From NCBI GenBank assembly GCA_023897205.1, contig JAHWDD010000001.1:6200001-6264000 (forward strand): DNA of 64,000 nt, written 5' to 3'. Positions 10,746 to 22,496 of the stretch are shown here, one piece after another (position 1 is the stretch's first letter; each line of letters opens with the position of its first letter). The notes below the pieces were generated by a model. That model saw only the letters and a list, made by a program, of their open reading frames with translations, did no database searches and was not told where the DNA came from. Both the position numbers and the translations under genes were made by a program. Source of the DNA: Exophiala sp. HKRS030 (lineage: Eukaryota > Ascomycota > Eurotiomycetes > Chaetothyriales > Herpotrichiellaceae).

Positions 10746-11565
10746 TTACTTCGGATTGTACCCCACTTCCGACACTGGACCTTGCTGAGGCTGTGAATAA
10801 GCGTAGATGTAGGTAGTTTGAGGCGCCTCTGCGGCACGACTGCGGATCCGATGTCTTCGAAACATCCCCAAGCCTATCAGTAGCAGAATGACGGCCACGA
10901 GACCTACTGCAGCCCCTATAATGATAGCCTTATGATCTGAGACCCAATCGCTTACTGAGGTTGAAGAGCTAGAACCCGCAGAGGACCCGTGCGTAGCTGT
11001 TGCTGTCGAGGAGGTGCTTGTTCTTGCAGGTGAAGTGTTTGTTGTTGTTGGTGCAGTAGCAATAATAGTCGATGAAGATGTGGGCACTGGAACACCAAGG
11101 CTTGCAGCGCAGTCTTGAATGGTTTGTCCCTGAGTGGCATTAGTCCAAGCCATTGTCGAAGTGGGTTCTTGGGCACGGCTGGAAGAGTTCTTCGGATGGC
11201 ACAGATGAGGAGGATACGAACTTGATTGCAACAACCGCCATCGATATCAGCACAGACTTTACCAGCCGGGCAATATGAACCATCGGTGCAGCATGACTAG
11301 ATTCAAGAAGAACGCCGTTAGCAACGGTTATAGCGCAGGTAGGCTGGAGAACAAGATATACTTCGCCGGCACTTGGATTGTAGCAGCTCAAACCAACGCA
11401 TTGTACATTCCCTGCACCAAAACAAGATACACAACTACCTTGACATGTTTGTCGTGCAAAGATATTGTGGCGGAGGTTAAGGCTGGTAATTTGTCCCAGC
11501 TCTTTGTAATCAGCGGTCACTTCGAAGCACATCAAAGAGAGCGCGATCAAAATAGTCAGCTCCAT
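10746..11565 (-). CDS. Cys-rich, Ser/Thr-stalk, single-pass surface protein (one-base frameshift)
   Basis: Exon 1 is 11565-11362 and exon 2 is 11296-10746, with a GT-AG intron of 65 nt. The ATG at 11565 gives a signal peptide (ELTILIALSLMCFEVTA). The frame open further upstream has only a non-ATG start. Next comes a Cys-rich head (QTCQGSCVSCFGAG...GLSCYNPSAGE, then SCCTDGSYCPAGKVCADID and GGCCN), then a Ser/Thr-rich stalk and one TM (AAVGLVAVILLLIGLGMF). A basic stop-transfer stretch RRHRIRSR and a short cytosolic tail follow. This architecture is common in fungal wall-sensor or mid2-like proteins. The head and the stalk lie in different frames. The summed exons are one base short of a multiple of three, so a single base is missing between about 11200 and 11245. 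Corrected length would be about 251 aa. Confidence 0.65.
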
Positions 11566-13413
11566 TGCGAAGAGTTGTGTCTTGACAGAGATATGAAGAT
11601 CTTCGGCTGCTTTCTTGCAAAATCCAACGCGAGGAAAGGACAAAATATGCAGTCAGAAGGAAGAAAAGGGATGATGGAAAAGCTAAGAGGGTTATGAATA
11701 GAACAACAGCAGAACTGCTGCTATTTTAGAGATCTTCTCGTCCATCCTTCACGAGGGCTCTCGCCGTAGCTAACAAGCAAGCCTCAATTCCCACTCTCGT
11801 GGTGGTGTCGGTCAACGGATATACCAGGTCGACTAAGATAGGATCTAGCCATTGAGATCTCAGAAATGGACGTGGCAAGAACTCGGTCTGGAGGTATGGT
11901 GGATACCTAGCCAAAAAGTTATGGCAACAAGATAGCATTTGGGTAGGGCTGCACTGCTGACAAGGACCAGGGTGGAACCTACGCGGGCTGACTATGTCTA
12001 AGACCGCAACTCATGTCGTATAGAATCAGCCTTATTAAGATAGATCTTGTCGTAGGTTTTCGTCGCATTGTCAAGAGGGAGTTTGAGTAATTTGCTGGAA
12101 AAGGATGTCCAGTTTTGTCACCACAAGCTTTGAGAAACCTCTGTTAGGAAATCTAAGTGAAAGATATTTCGACGGCATCAATAATGTCCAAGTTCCGAAT
12201 CTCTGTGAGGTCAAGCAGTGAACATCACTTCAGCCTGGCCACACTGAACATTAGTGTTGGCGAAGGGAGGTGGTCTAAAAGTTTTGGTGGCAGAAGCTAA
12301 TCCTCTGCGAGCCAGAAAATTATTATTGGGTGGAATTGCATGGATCAGAGAATAATGCCAGCCGTGCCTCTGCGTCCATTAAAGTTCTGTAAGGTGCGCG
12401 CTGGATACGAGGTATCAGCCGTGGCCATTGGCCCAAGCAAAGATTCAACGAGGAGCGTGGAAGAAGAGTCTCTTACTCAGTACCTTTCCTGGATTCAGCC
12501 CAGCCTGATCGGACTACCTCTCCAATCTCTCATTTGCAAAGTCCTTTTGTAACTTCCATCTTTGTTCAACTTCGAAGTCGTGGCGTTTGTCTGAGCCACT
12601 GCCTGCACATCCGGTCAAAACATTGACACTCTGGAGCCAGTGTGCTTTAGGTAGACTTTGCAAGCTCTACTAATCTGTCCTGCGTTTGGCGGGATGACCC
12701 TACTGGAGGGACGCATATCAGTCGGATCTCTTGGTAAGTCTGCCCAATGCTTCCTGGGACATGTTGCTTCGTAAGGCTGGCAATGATCGAAAGTTTGTTG
12801 TTACACAATGGTCTACCCAGGAGTTTCGCTCCCTACCGTTTCTCGAGGGTAAGCGAGACCAGGTTTAACAATAGCCAGCTAAACCGGCAAGATATATTTT
12901 TGAGAGGATGATATGATGAGACCATAGCCCGATGGCCTTGGCGGGCTCTGAAGCGTCAACAGGAGGAGTACATACAGTGTCCACCATCTCATATGTACCT
13001 CGTAGATATGAATGTTCAGAGTACGTTAGAAAGACGACAGTTGGCTTCCAATACTCCTCCGTAATGCTTCCATGCGGTCTTGGCAGGGACCGTCTGACGT
13101 AATTGGCCAGAATTTCCATTCTCGTCAAAGGGGACAAGTTGTTCTCATCCAGCATCCGTGTGGGCACTACAATGTGAAGACGGTGTCACGACTTGAAACG
13201 ATTATATTTCTTCATTGATTCTTCCCGGCGTATTGGCTTTTGTACTTCTCTATCAGCGATGCTCTGTTTCCATTCAGAGTCTCTTTGGTCCCGTTGAAAC
13301 CGCCCTCCGCAGTCCGAGGACTCGAATACAATCATTTATACATTTACAAGTCCACTGAACACCCTACGCTATAAACCCCTTCTAAACCCCGTCACCATTG
13401 TCACACGCAAACC
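11566..13413. other. Intergenic, promoter side of LHS1
   Basis: Small ORFs (70-100 codons, for example minus 12865-13167 and plus 12340-12552) have no recognisable domain. The last 200 bases before 13414 are the LHS1 promoter and leader. I see no tRNA or repeat. Confidence 0.4.
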
Positions 13414-16400
13414 ATGATACCACCAGGACGACGGAAGTCGATTCTATCTCTTCTCCCACTCCTGATCCTTCTTGTCCTCACAACAAGCGCTCATGCTGCC
13501 TCTGCAGTCCTCGGAATCGACCTGGGAACCGAGTACTTCAAAGCAGCAATTGCAAAGCCTGGAAGTCCGATAGACATTGTCCTTTCCAAAGATTCTAAAA
13601 GGAGGGAAGCCGCCACAATCGCTTTCAAACCATCAAGAGCACAGAACAACGACGTAGAAGCGTACCCGGAACGACTGTACGGCGGAGATGCCGTTGCGCT
13701 TGCTGCACGTTTCCCCTCGGACGTCTACCCAAACCTGAAGTCACTCTTGGGCCTGGACGTTTCGGCAGATGCTGTCAAGACATACAGTGCGAGATATCCT
13801 GGCTTACACATCGAGACCATACCACGATCTAGTACGGATGGGGCTGCAGGCACGGTCGGTTTTAAGAGCGCAAGTTTCGGCAAGAAAGATGAGGTCTTTA
13901 TGGTTGAGGAACTTCTGGCTATGGAGTTCAAAAATATCAAAGCAAATGCCGAAGCTGCTGTAGTGAAAGGGACGTTCGTCACGGATGTGGTGATTACATA
14001 CCCGCCATTCTACACCGCAGAAGAAAAGCGAGCGATCGAATTGGCAGCCGAACTTGCGGGCTTCAGGGTGTTGGGACTTTTGAGTGATGGGTTGGCAGTT
14101 GGGTTGAATTATGCCACAGTCAGAACGTTCGACAGCGTCTCCGATGGCGCAAAACCTGAGTACCACTTGGTGTACGACATCGGCGCTGGTTCGGCTACTG
14201 CGACAGTGCTGAAATTCCAAGGTCGAACCATTAAAAGTCCTACCAAGCGAAACCAAACTATTCAAGAGGTCATTGTCGTTAGTACTGGCTACGACAAAAC
14301 TCTGGGCGGCGATTCGCTGAATGATTTGATTGTGACAGATATCATCACACAGTTTTTAGAGTCGCCAAAGGTTCAGAAGCTCGGGTTAGACGCTGAGACG
14401 ATCAAGTCACATGGAAAGACGTCGGCAAGACTATGGAAGGATGCTGAACGACTGCGACAGCTCTTGAGTGCCAATGCCGTTGCATCTACCAGCTTCGAGG
14501 GCTTGTATGATGATGAGATCAACTTCAAATACAGTCTCACAAGGGAGAAATTCGAGCAACTGGCTGCGAGTCATTCTGCCCGGATTGCACCGCCCATTTC
14601 TGCTGCTCTAGCATCGGCAGGGCTTGGATTGGATGACCTTGACTCAATCATTCTTCATGGCGGTTTGGTCAGAACGCCTTTTATTCAGAAAGAGCTCGAA
14701 AAGATTGCAGGTAGCTCAGGCAAGCTCAAATCAAACGTCAATGCAGATGAAGCTGCTGCTATGGGTGCAGGATTCAAGGCAGCTGCTTTGAGTCCTAGCT
14801 TTAGAGTCAAAGACATCCGCGACACAGATATTTCCGGATCGCCCATCTCTCTGAAATGGAGTTCGGATGGGAAAGAAAAGTCGCAAAAGATCTTTACTGC
14901 ATCTTCGCAGACTGGTAGCGAGAAGCAGGTCCCCATTAAAGTCCTTGAAGATGTGAAGCTCTCGTTTCACCAATCCGTGGAAGAGCAAGAAATCTCGATC
15001 CTGGAAGTGGAGGCGACTAATTTGACCAAGTCTGTAGCTCAGTTGAAAGACAAGTACGGGTGTGGTGCAACAAACATCAGTACAGTATTCAATGTCCGAC
15101 TTAGTACTGTGAACGGACTTCCTGAAATCACTTCGGGGTCAGTCAGCTGTCAAACTGATGGAAATAAGGCGGCCGGTGTCATTGATAACGTCAAGGGCCT
15201 TTTCGGATTTGGCGGTAAGAAAGATGGCGAACAGAATATTCTTGCAGAGGAATCAGAGGCGGATGACTCCATATCTACGCCATTGCCAGTTTCGGATCCA
15301 ACCAGTTCTGCATCAACCGTCACGCCCTCGACTTCTAAAGATGCGGATCAACCAGAGACAGCTTCTCCATCCGTAAGCAAGTCTTCGCAAGGCGCAAAGC
15401 CAACTTCGTCTACGGTGTCAATCCCATTGGCCCTGAAAGCTACCAAGGTGGGACTCAATGCTCCTCCTTCAGCGTCCCTTTCCAAATTACGAGGAAGACT
15501 TGACCAGTTCGACGCCTCGGATCGAAATGCAGCGCTCCGGGCGGAAGCTTTGAATACTCTGGAAGCATTTACATACCGCGCTCGTGATTACATCGAGGAC
15601 GAGGCATTCATCTCCGCTTCGAGCACAAAGACCCGGGACGAGATTGAGAAGTTGATAACGACCACTTCTGACTGGCTTTACGGCGAAGGGTCAGATGCGA
15701 AACTTCAGGACTTCAAGGACAGGTTAAAGGCGCTTAAAGCTTTGGTCGATCCTGTGCTCAAGCGTAGCGATGAGTCAAAAAAGCGACCAAAAGCGGTGCA
15801 AGATCTTGAATCAAGTCTCGAGACTCTTTCAGCCATGGTGAAGAATATCCAAGGGCGGATTGAGCTCGCTGCACAGAGTGCAGCAATGGCCGCCAGTTCT
15901 GTAGCCGAGGCCGCAACAGCTTCTAGCCCGACTACAAGCACTGCATCGTCTAGTCCTGGAGACGACTTGGAAGACGACCCTTACAGCACTACCTCAGCCC
16001 CAGCTGCCAAGGAGACAGAGCCGGTTCTGAAAGTTTACGAATATACGGAAGACGACCTCTCTTCATTGACGAGCAAATATGAAGCCGTGAAAACATGGCT
16101 AGAGCAAAAGGTTGCTCTGCAGGAAAAATTGGGACCATATGATGACCCAGCATTCCTGATATCAGAGTTGGAGACCAAGGGTCAAGATATTCAGAGGGCA
16201 GTGACAGACATGGCAATGAAGGCGATCAGGATGCAACAGCAAAATTCTCAGAAGACCAAATCGAGCAAGAAGCCGAAGCCTAAGACGAAGAAGGCCAAGT
16301 CATCGTCAGGCAGTGAGACGGCGAGCTCTTCGTCGGGTGGGGGCAAATCGTCGACGTCGACGAAGTCTTCCAAAGGATCATCGTCGACAGGCTCGTCGAC

Positions 16401-16422
16401 AAGAGTCAAGGACGAGCTGTAG
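13414..16422 (+). CDS. lhs1: ER-lumenal Hsp70-family chaperone LHS1/GRP170
   Basis: A single exon of 1002 aa with ATG at 13414. Residues 1-28 are a signal peptide (LLPLLILLVLTTSAHA). The ATPase domain follows, with phosphate-1 motif VLGIDLGTEYFKAA (about 32-45), phosphate-2 DIGAGSATATV (about 255) and the adenosine motif HGGLVRTPFIQ (about 415). After a beta-sandwich region comes a long Ser/Thr-rich acidic loop, typical of the Hsp110/Grp170 group, then a helical lid. The very basic Ser-rich tail ends in VKDEL, an ER retrieval signal. Lhs1 is the nucleotide exchange factor for BiP/Kar2 and supports translocation and unfolded-protein binding in the ER lumen. Length matches the family (yeast Lhs1 is 881 aa, Grp170 about 1000). 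The next downstream gene also belongs to the Hsp70 superfamily but is a different branch. Confidence 0.95.
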   Translation: MIPPGRRKSILSLLPLLILLVLTTSAHAASAVLGIDLGTEYFKAAIAKPGSPIDIVLSKDSKRREAATIAFKPSRAQNNDVEAYPERLYGGDAVALAARFPSDVYPNLKSLLGLDVSADAVKTYSARYPGLHIETIPRSSTDGAAGTVGFKSASFGKKDEVFMVEELLAMEFKNIKANAEAAVVKGTFVTDVVITYPPFYTAEEKRAIELAAELAGFRVLGLLSDGLAVGLNYATVRTFDSVSDGAKPEYHLVYDIGAGSATATVLKFQGRTIKSPTKRNQTIQEVIVVSTGYDKTLGGDSLNDLIVTDIITQFLESPKVQKLGLDAETIKSHGKTSARLWKDAERLRQLLSANAVASTSFEGLYDDEINFKYSLTREKFEQLAASHSARIAPPISAALASAGLGLDDLDSIILHGGLVRTPFIQKELEKIAGSSGKLKSNVNADEAAAMGAGFKAAALSPSFRVKDIRDTDISGSPISLKWSSDGKEKSQKIFTASSQTGSEKQVPIKVLEDVKLSFHQSVEEQEISILEVEATNLTKSVAQLKDKYGCGATNISTVFNVRLSTVNGLPEITSGSVSCQTDGNKAAGVIDNVKGLFGFGGKKDGEQNILAEESEADDSISTPLPVSDPTSSASTVTPSTSKDADQPETASPSVSKSSQGAKPTSSTVSIPLALKATKVGLNAPPSASLSKLRGRLDQFDASDRNAALRAEALNTLEAFTYRARDYIEDEAFISASSTKTRDEIEKLITTTSDWLYGEGSDAKLQDFKDRLKALKALVDPVLKRSDESKKRPKAVQDLESSLETLSAMVKNIQGRIELAAQSAAMAASSVAEAATASSPTTSTASSSPGDDLEDDPYSTTSAPAAKETEPVLKVYEYTEDDLSSLTSKYEAVKTWLEQKVALQEKLGPYDDPAFLISELETKGQDIQRAVTDMAMKAIRMQQQNSQKTKSSKKPKPKTKKAKSSSGSETASSSSGGGKSSTSTKSSKGSSSTGSSTRVKDEL

Positions 16423-18596
16423 CTGAGCGACGACCCAAATAATTTTAGCTTTGCTAGGTATCAGTGAGAATCAAGACCAATATTTAAAAAGTCGTCCAAA
16501 CGATTTGAGTTTCATTCCTCGCAGTCTTGGACGCAATGCATAGAGGTCAGCCTATTTAATGTCCATTCTCCACAGAACCCGCAGTGAAAAAAAGACCGTT
16601 GGATAATTTCCTTGGCCCGTAAGCCGTGGTAAAAAGCTAGCAAGCAGGATATCCCAAGAGGAAAACCGCCCGCCGTCCGCCGCCCCTGATCGCGAGGCTT
16701 CAGCGGAGAAATCCAGAGCCGTGCTTTCCTATTTAGTTAGAAGGCTTGGCAAAAAGGTCAGCCGCACCGATGTGCATTCGAGAACTCGAGTTGTGGATCG
16801 ATTTCCGGCGAGAAACATGGCCACATGTTAGGCAGGGGCAGACGGACTACCATGTAGTTAGCAGTGGGTGGCGGAGAAGGGATCTCGAAAACGGGAAAGT
16901 GTATGATTGGGTACGAGATGGGGATGGAGAATGGCGACGAGGTGAGGAACATGTCTGAGAGGTATCTACGTTATGTTATGTACAGTACGGGTGCTGGGAT
17001 GTGTGAGAAATGAGAATCGGTGGTTTGAAACATGGGAAATAGAGAATAGAGGTGTGATATCGGCTGAATCCTGGTGAACTGGGTAGACAAGTCAAAAAAT
17101 CAATGTCTACATATGTACCTAGGTAGGCAAGGAAAAGGAACAAGTATACTTGTACTGGGTGTAGGGATTGGGCAATAATGTTGAAGCTGAGATGAGGATG
17201 AGGGGCAGAACTCACTACTAATGGGGTACGGCTGAGAGGTCGCTACCTGCCTATTTTACGGAGCATGTGGGCTGCACCTTCCTTGAACTTAGTCACGGTG
17301 AAGAAACAGGCAGGCACGTCGAAAACCTTGACGCTCGTACCGAGAGCTTCAGAGAATTAAGAAGGCAAGTGCGACTACCAAGAGCGACCGATTAGCCTCA
17401 GCCCCCAAATATAGATCAACGCGTGTGAGTCCACTATAATGATTAATCTATCCAGCGGTGAGACGGCGAGGACGGATATGGACGTGGGCATGGATATGGG
17501 GATTGTTTCCCACTAGGGCTTCTTTTCGGACTCCTATCGACATACCCCGCAGTTGTGCCGCAGAGATGATAGCACCCGCATGGGTGTGAAGAATGCTGCA
17601 AGAACGTGTGAATCAATTGTGCTGTGTTATGAGATTGATTTATGGCATCAGGTAAGTATCAAGTCACCAGCGGCGATGACCACAGTGATGGCAATGGAAC
17701 AACGGTGGCAATGAAGTCGACGAGCAAGGTAGCTTCCGCCCCCACCATTGTTGGTGCTTGGTAGATTTGATGACTTCTTAGCAGTGAAACGAATCCTGAC
17801 GGCATGATTGATACACAAGGATCTACTCCAACAGGACGGACTAACACCTGCTCACTTGTCTAAATTACTGTGAAGAAATGCACTCTCTTCCTGACGTGAC
17901 TTGATTTTGGTATCCATGCAATGATGAATCTAAGGAAGGTAATCTAATCTTGGAATGCTCAAAAGTGCAAAAGGGCCCTTGGTGCCTTAGCCTGATCCTT
18001 TCAGCCCAACCCAATTTAGCGTGAATTCAGCCTTAGCACGACTTCAACTTGCCTAATTAGTCTCAAATGGATACGACTTACCGGTACAAGCGGTATTTTA
18101 CATGTCAAGAAATCCTGCATCCTCCCCATTCTTCCTGGGGCTTTATCGCGGGTGTCTCAATTCCTCAATGCTCAGAGTAAATGTTACGATCGTCCTCACT
18201 CGTTGAGCACCTTTCGTATCTACACGCGCTTGTTTTGTATTGTGAAAAGGGATATACTTCCAAATGAGTCATGCTAACCACCTAGGTGACACATTGGACG
18301 TATCTAACGGTAAAGAACCTTCTAGTTACCTAGTTAAAAACCAATTATTCAGCATCACCCAGGGTGTGGATTTCTTGGGCTCGTGGCCACTAGGTATCAT
18401 CGTGCTTGAGGCCCACAAGGTAGTACCTAAGCAGGTCCCATAGTAGCCCCCATCGGCCTTTACGTGCTCCCCTAGGTACCCAAAGACTACCTAATGAATT
18501 GACCCTTAGTAACTCCAAGCCTCACTCAATTGGTACAGTTTGGGGCTGTTCTTCGAAGCCCAAGGCACGTTGATTGCACAAGTGCGTTCCACATAA

Positions 18597-18632
18597 ACAC
18601 CAACACCAATACCAATACCAATACCAACCTCA
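18597..18632 (+). repeat. (CCAATA)n/(CCAACA)n hexanucleotide microsatellite
   Basis: About six copies of CCAACA/CCAATA occur in the pyrimidine-rich leader of the HSPA12-like gene. The copies contain CCAAT cores, so they could bind a CCAAT-binding complex, but that is inference. Confidence 0.6.
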
Positions 18633-18794
18633 GTTTCCTGTACTCCATACACATTCTCTCGCCGTCTCTCAATCTCACCTTGACACTCTCCCCTCCCACC
18701 TTGCACAACCTCAGGCTCTCACTTTCTACCTCCACACTAACCAACCGACTGTACGTGTCTACTGCCTACTCACTCCCGCTTTCGACACAGACCC

Positions 18795-18825
18795 TCTCTT
18801 CTCGTCTCGTCTCGTCTCGTCTCAC
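18795..18825 (+). repeat. (CTCGT)n pentanucleotide repeat
   Basis: Four to five copies of TCTCG/CTCGT lie in the leader, about 110 bases before the chosen start. Confidence 0.6.
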
Positions 18826-18936
18826 ACGCATCCTCCTGCCTGCACTGACATTTCTCATTCTTGTTCAGCTCCCAATCCACCACCCTCCCTTCCTCCCTTT
18901 TTTCCCATTCCTTACTCGACTTCAAGCGTCGATGTC

Positions 18937-21247
18937 ATGAGCTCTCGTTTCAAGAGTTTAGGCTTCGGTTCCAAACGAAAGAGTAGCGCCAACATCCAAA
19001 ACACCACCGCCGCCTCACCAAACGGTTCCATCTCCACCACCACTGCCGGCACTCCTCCCCCTCCAAACTCCTCTCAAACCAGCCTGCCTCCCATGAATCA
19101 GCCAGGCGCTGCTGGCCGTCCTCCGAGTTATCAGTATAATACCGGCGCCGGTCGTCCTCAGAGTCCTATGCCCCCACCAGGTCAGAATCAAATGGCACAT
19201 CATCCAGCGCCCATCGATACCTCCAGAGGTTACGCTGGCGGAGCCCCTCAACTTCAACCTCCTGGTTATGCTGGTGCTTATGGTCAACAAATCCCACAGC
19301 CTCAGCCTGGCATGCAACAACATATGGCGAATCAATATGGGCCTCCTCGACCAGCTGAGGTAGACGGTGGTGCCCGCAGTAAGGCTCAACTCATCGTCGG
19401 TATTGATTTTGTAAGCAATTCGTCTCTGATCACATCGTATAGCGCACTAATAGATCCTACCAGGGCACAACCTTCTCCGGCGTAGCTTTCGCCTTTGCGA
19501 CAAACACCGAAGCCAAAGAAGACATCATCACCGAATGGCCAGGTGCGGGAAACCAAACGAAACAAAAGGTGAGCCTGATACACATGGATGCAATCTCGCC
19601 ATTTGATTGACAAGAGATATAGATCCCTACTGTCCTTTATTATGATCAATACCAGAAAGTCGTAGGTTGGGGTCCGGACATTGCTGATGCTTTGGCCCCC
19701 ACCGGATACCCAAAACCTGGCGTCCAAAAAGTTGAATGGTTCAAACTTCAACTCATGCTCTCGGGTAACACCTATATCGATCCTATCAATCTCCCACCTC
19801 TACCTCCTGGCAAGTCAGAAATCGATGTCGCCGCCGATTACCTCTTCAAACTTCGCGGTGCCATGAGAGTCCAACTACAAAAGACTCTCGGAGAGGTTTT
19901 CAGTCGAGAGGAGCGTAACATTCGATACTTCTTGACAGTGCCTGCCATCTGGAATGATGCAGGTAAAGCTGCAACCAGAGCTGCCGCCATTCAGGCAGGC
20001 TTCATCCGCGACGAAAATGACAACAGATTAACGTTGATCACCGAACCCGAAGCTGCAGCCATGTTCTGTTCCAAAACCGGTCTTCTAAATCTCAAAATTC
20101 ACGACGCTGTTCTTATTGTGGATTGCGGTGGTGGAACTGTGGATTTAATCGCATACGAGGTTGAAGAAGAAACCCCTTTCACCGTGGCCGAATGTACGGC
20201 CGGAAGTGGTGATTCTTGTGGTTCAACCGCTTTAAACCGAAACTTCTCAAACATCCTTCGAGCCAAAATCAGAAAGATGAAATTACCAGATGGCTCCAAA
20301 ACCGCCGGCAGAGTCTACGCCAAATGTATCATGGACTTTGAAAACAGAATAAAGGCCGACTTCAGAAATAATGGTCAAAAATGGGCTGTCGACGTAGGCA
20401 TCGAAGCTGAGTTCCCCGAAGCAGGTATTGAAGAAGGTTATATGACGTTTACCAATGAGGAAATTTTGCAATGCTTCGAACCAGTTGTCAACCGAATCCT
20501 CGAACTTGTGCGCAATCAGATTATCGCCATTCAAGCTCAGAACCGAGCATTACAAAATGTCCTGGTTGTGGGTGGGTTTGGTGCTTCTGAATACCTCTTT
20601 CAGCAAATCAAACTTCATGTGCCTCCTCAATTCCAGTCAAAGGTGGTGCGACCTATGGACTCAGTCGCTGCTATTGTCAAGGGTGCTGTAACAGCAGGTA
20701 TCACGGAAAGGGTGGTGACTTCTCGCGTTGCCAGACGGCATTATCTTATGGCAACTCTACAACCTTTCAAAGAGGGACATCACCCCGAACAATATCGTGT
20801 TCCATCTCTGGATGGAAAAGACAGATGCAAGTATACTCGACAAGTTTTCGTTCAAAAGGGTGAAAGAGTCAAGATTGGTGAACCCGTCAAGGTTTCATTT
20901 TTTAGACAAGTCGCGCCTGGTGCGACATTGATGTACGAGGATATTTTGTACGCATGTGATGAGGACGTCTGGTAAGTTTGACTCCTGGGAGAATGACAGA
21001 ATTTGCTACTAACTCTCTATCTAGTCCTGAATATACGAAAGATCCACGAATCAAGGAAGTCGTTACACTCACTTCGGATTTGTCAAGGAAAAATCTTGAG
21101 AAAGATTTCGAACGAATGGACACTCCACAAGGAACTTTCTATCGCGTCTACTTTGATATCTATCTGACTCTTGATGGTTCCGAATTCAACGCTGAATTGG
21201 TATGTCAAGGAGAAGTTATGGGAAGATGCAGTGCACGCTTCAGATGA
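18937..21247 (+). CDS. HSPA12-like Hsp70-superfamily protein
   Basis: Four exons (18937-19410, 19464-19568, 19623-20971, 21025-21247) give 716 aa, and all three introns are GT-AG. The frame is open upstream to 18574, but that part is CT-rich leader, so the ATG at 18937 (MSSRFKSLGFGS) is preferred. Residues 1-150 are Pro/Gln/Gly-rich and disordered. Intron 1 splits the phosphate-1 motif, giving VGIDF-GTTFSGVAF. Phosphate-2 is VDCGGGTVDL and the adenosine motif is VVGGFGASEYLF. The substrate-binding region of canonical Hsp70 is missing, as in the HSPA12 group, which is expanded in filamentous fungi and generally lacks a defined client. There is no targeting signal, so it is probably cytosolic. 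It is an ATP-binding ASKHA fold; the function is not known. Confidence 0.88.
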
Positions 21248-22496
21248 TCTCCAATCGGTGGTTGAAGTATAACAGAGCCACCATGTGGGGCAACAGCATG
21301 CGATATCTGCAGTGGCCGTGGGTGCTTGCATTCAGTACTTGGACTGTTGTGCCTCAAAGGTTCGCTCTTAGACCATGGAGAGTGAATAGGTCTGCTGGGA
21401 ATTCCCTTTTGGTCGGCCTGGAAGTGCTCATCAAGGATCCTCAATTGAGTCTATCATCTGGGGCTCGATCTGCGCAGACGAAATAAAACGAAGTGAAGAT
21501 TGACGTGGCAACGAGGCAAATGTGGGGCAAAAATCACATTCCAATATTGGAGGCAACGTCCTTGATGTGAGTTGAGAGAAAGAGTTGATTACGAATGGAT
21601 TCTGCACATGAAGTATTTCCCTCAGAATCAAATACCCAGAGTTCACATACTGTGGCAGCCCATATAGTGCATTTCTGCAAAGTTGAGCGATTGAAGAGAA
21701 TTGAGAATGAAAGTGAGAATAATGATATCGACAGGATATGGTTAGATAAATCCAAGGTGATAAATTTCGTGTGAAAGACTGATAGTATTTGCATCTGCTC
21801 TATTCTTTAAGGGCTCTCCATGTGACAGTTGACAATGACGAGCGATGCAGTAGTTTGACGGTGGAGAACCTTTGATGTCATAGACATTCATCGTCATACA
21901 ATAACCTCTAGATGATTGAATCGCGATCCATCGCCATTCTCCGCTATTGTACCAGGGGTATCAAACCCAAACCATACCTCCCTCGAAAACCGTGTACAAA
22001 TCACCTTTCCTTAACCAACCTTCGAATTTCCCCATCGGAATTTCTATTACGACAAGCATATCCAGTATCCATAAAGAAATCGTCGCCCCGTGCTCGCCAT
22101 ATCTCGACCAGGTATATACAACAGAAATCAGATTGGGCCGCACGGTTCCAATACACATACTGTACCTCTATACCATCTTTTGCGTATACAGGACTACAGA
22201 AGCAGAGAGTCACAGATCCCCAGATTCACCTAGTCCCTGACGAGTCATCCATCCATCACCCATGAGATAAAAACTCACAAGATCAAAAACCAATCCCTTC
22301 GACCAGAGACACGCCAGGGGGTGAAGCTGAAATTGCCGAATCGTGTGCTTCGATCTCATTCCTCTTTCATGGGGTGTATATGACATAGTATCGGCAACAG
22401 CAGCAGCAGCAGTAGCGATAGCAGCACCCGAACGACCACACCACGCGTCCTCAGACAAAGGACTAAAACACACAAACATATACACAACGACATAAA
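21248..22496. other. Intergenic, promoter of the SDR gene
   Basis: Overlapping ORFs on both strands are shadows or random. The last 120 bases carry CAG/CAA-type short repeats running into the Ser/Ala-rich start of the SDR. No RNA gene is seen. Confidence 0.45.

Larger units (their letters stand above)
16423..18936. promoter_or_regulatory. 2.5-kb intergenic and leader region of the HSPA12-like gene
   Basis: No gene is supported; ORFs here are short. The stretch carries several CCTAGG-centred palindromes (TACCTAGGTA at 17116, ACCTAGGT at 18280, CCTAGGTACC at 18471). The 350 bases before 18937 are strongly pyrimidine-rich on the plus strand, as is usual in leaders of well-expressed fungal genes. 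They also include two short tandem repeats listed separately. Confidence 0.5.

Noticed and set aside
12865..13167. 100-codon minus frame before LHS1
   Set aside because: No family recognised, and no intron-linked continuation found; kept as intergenic.
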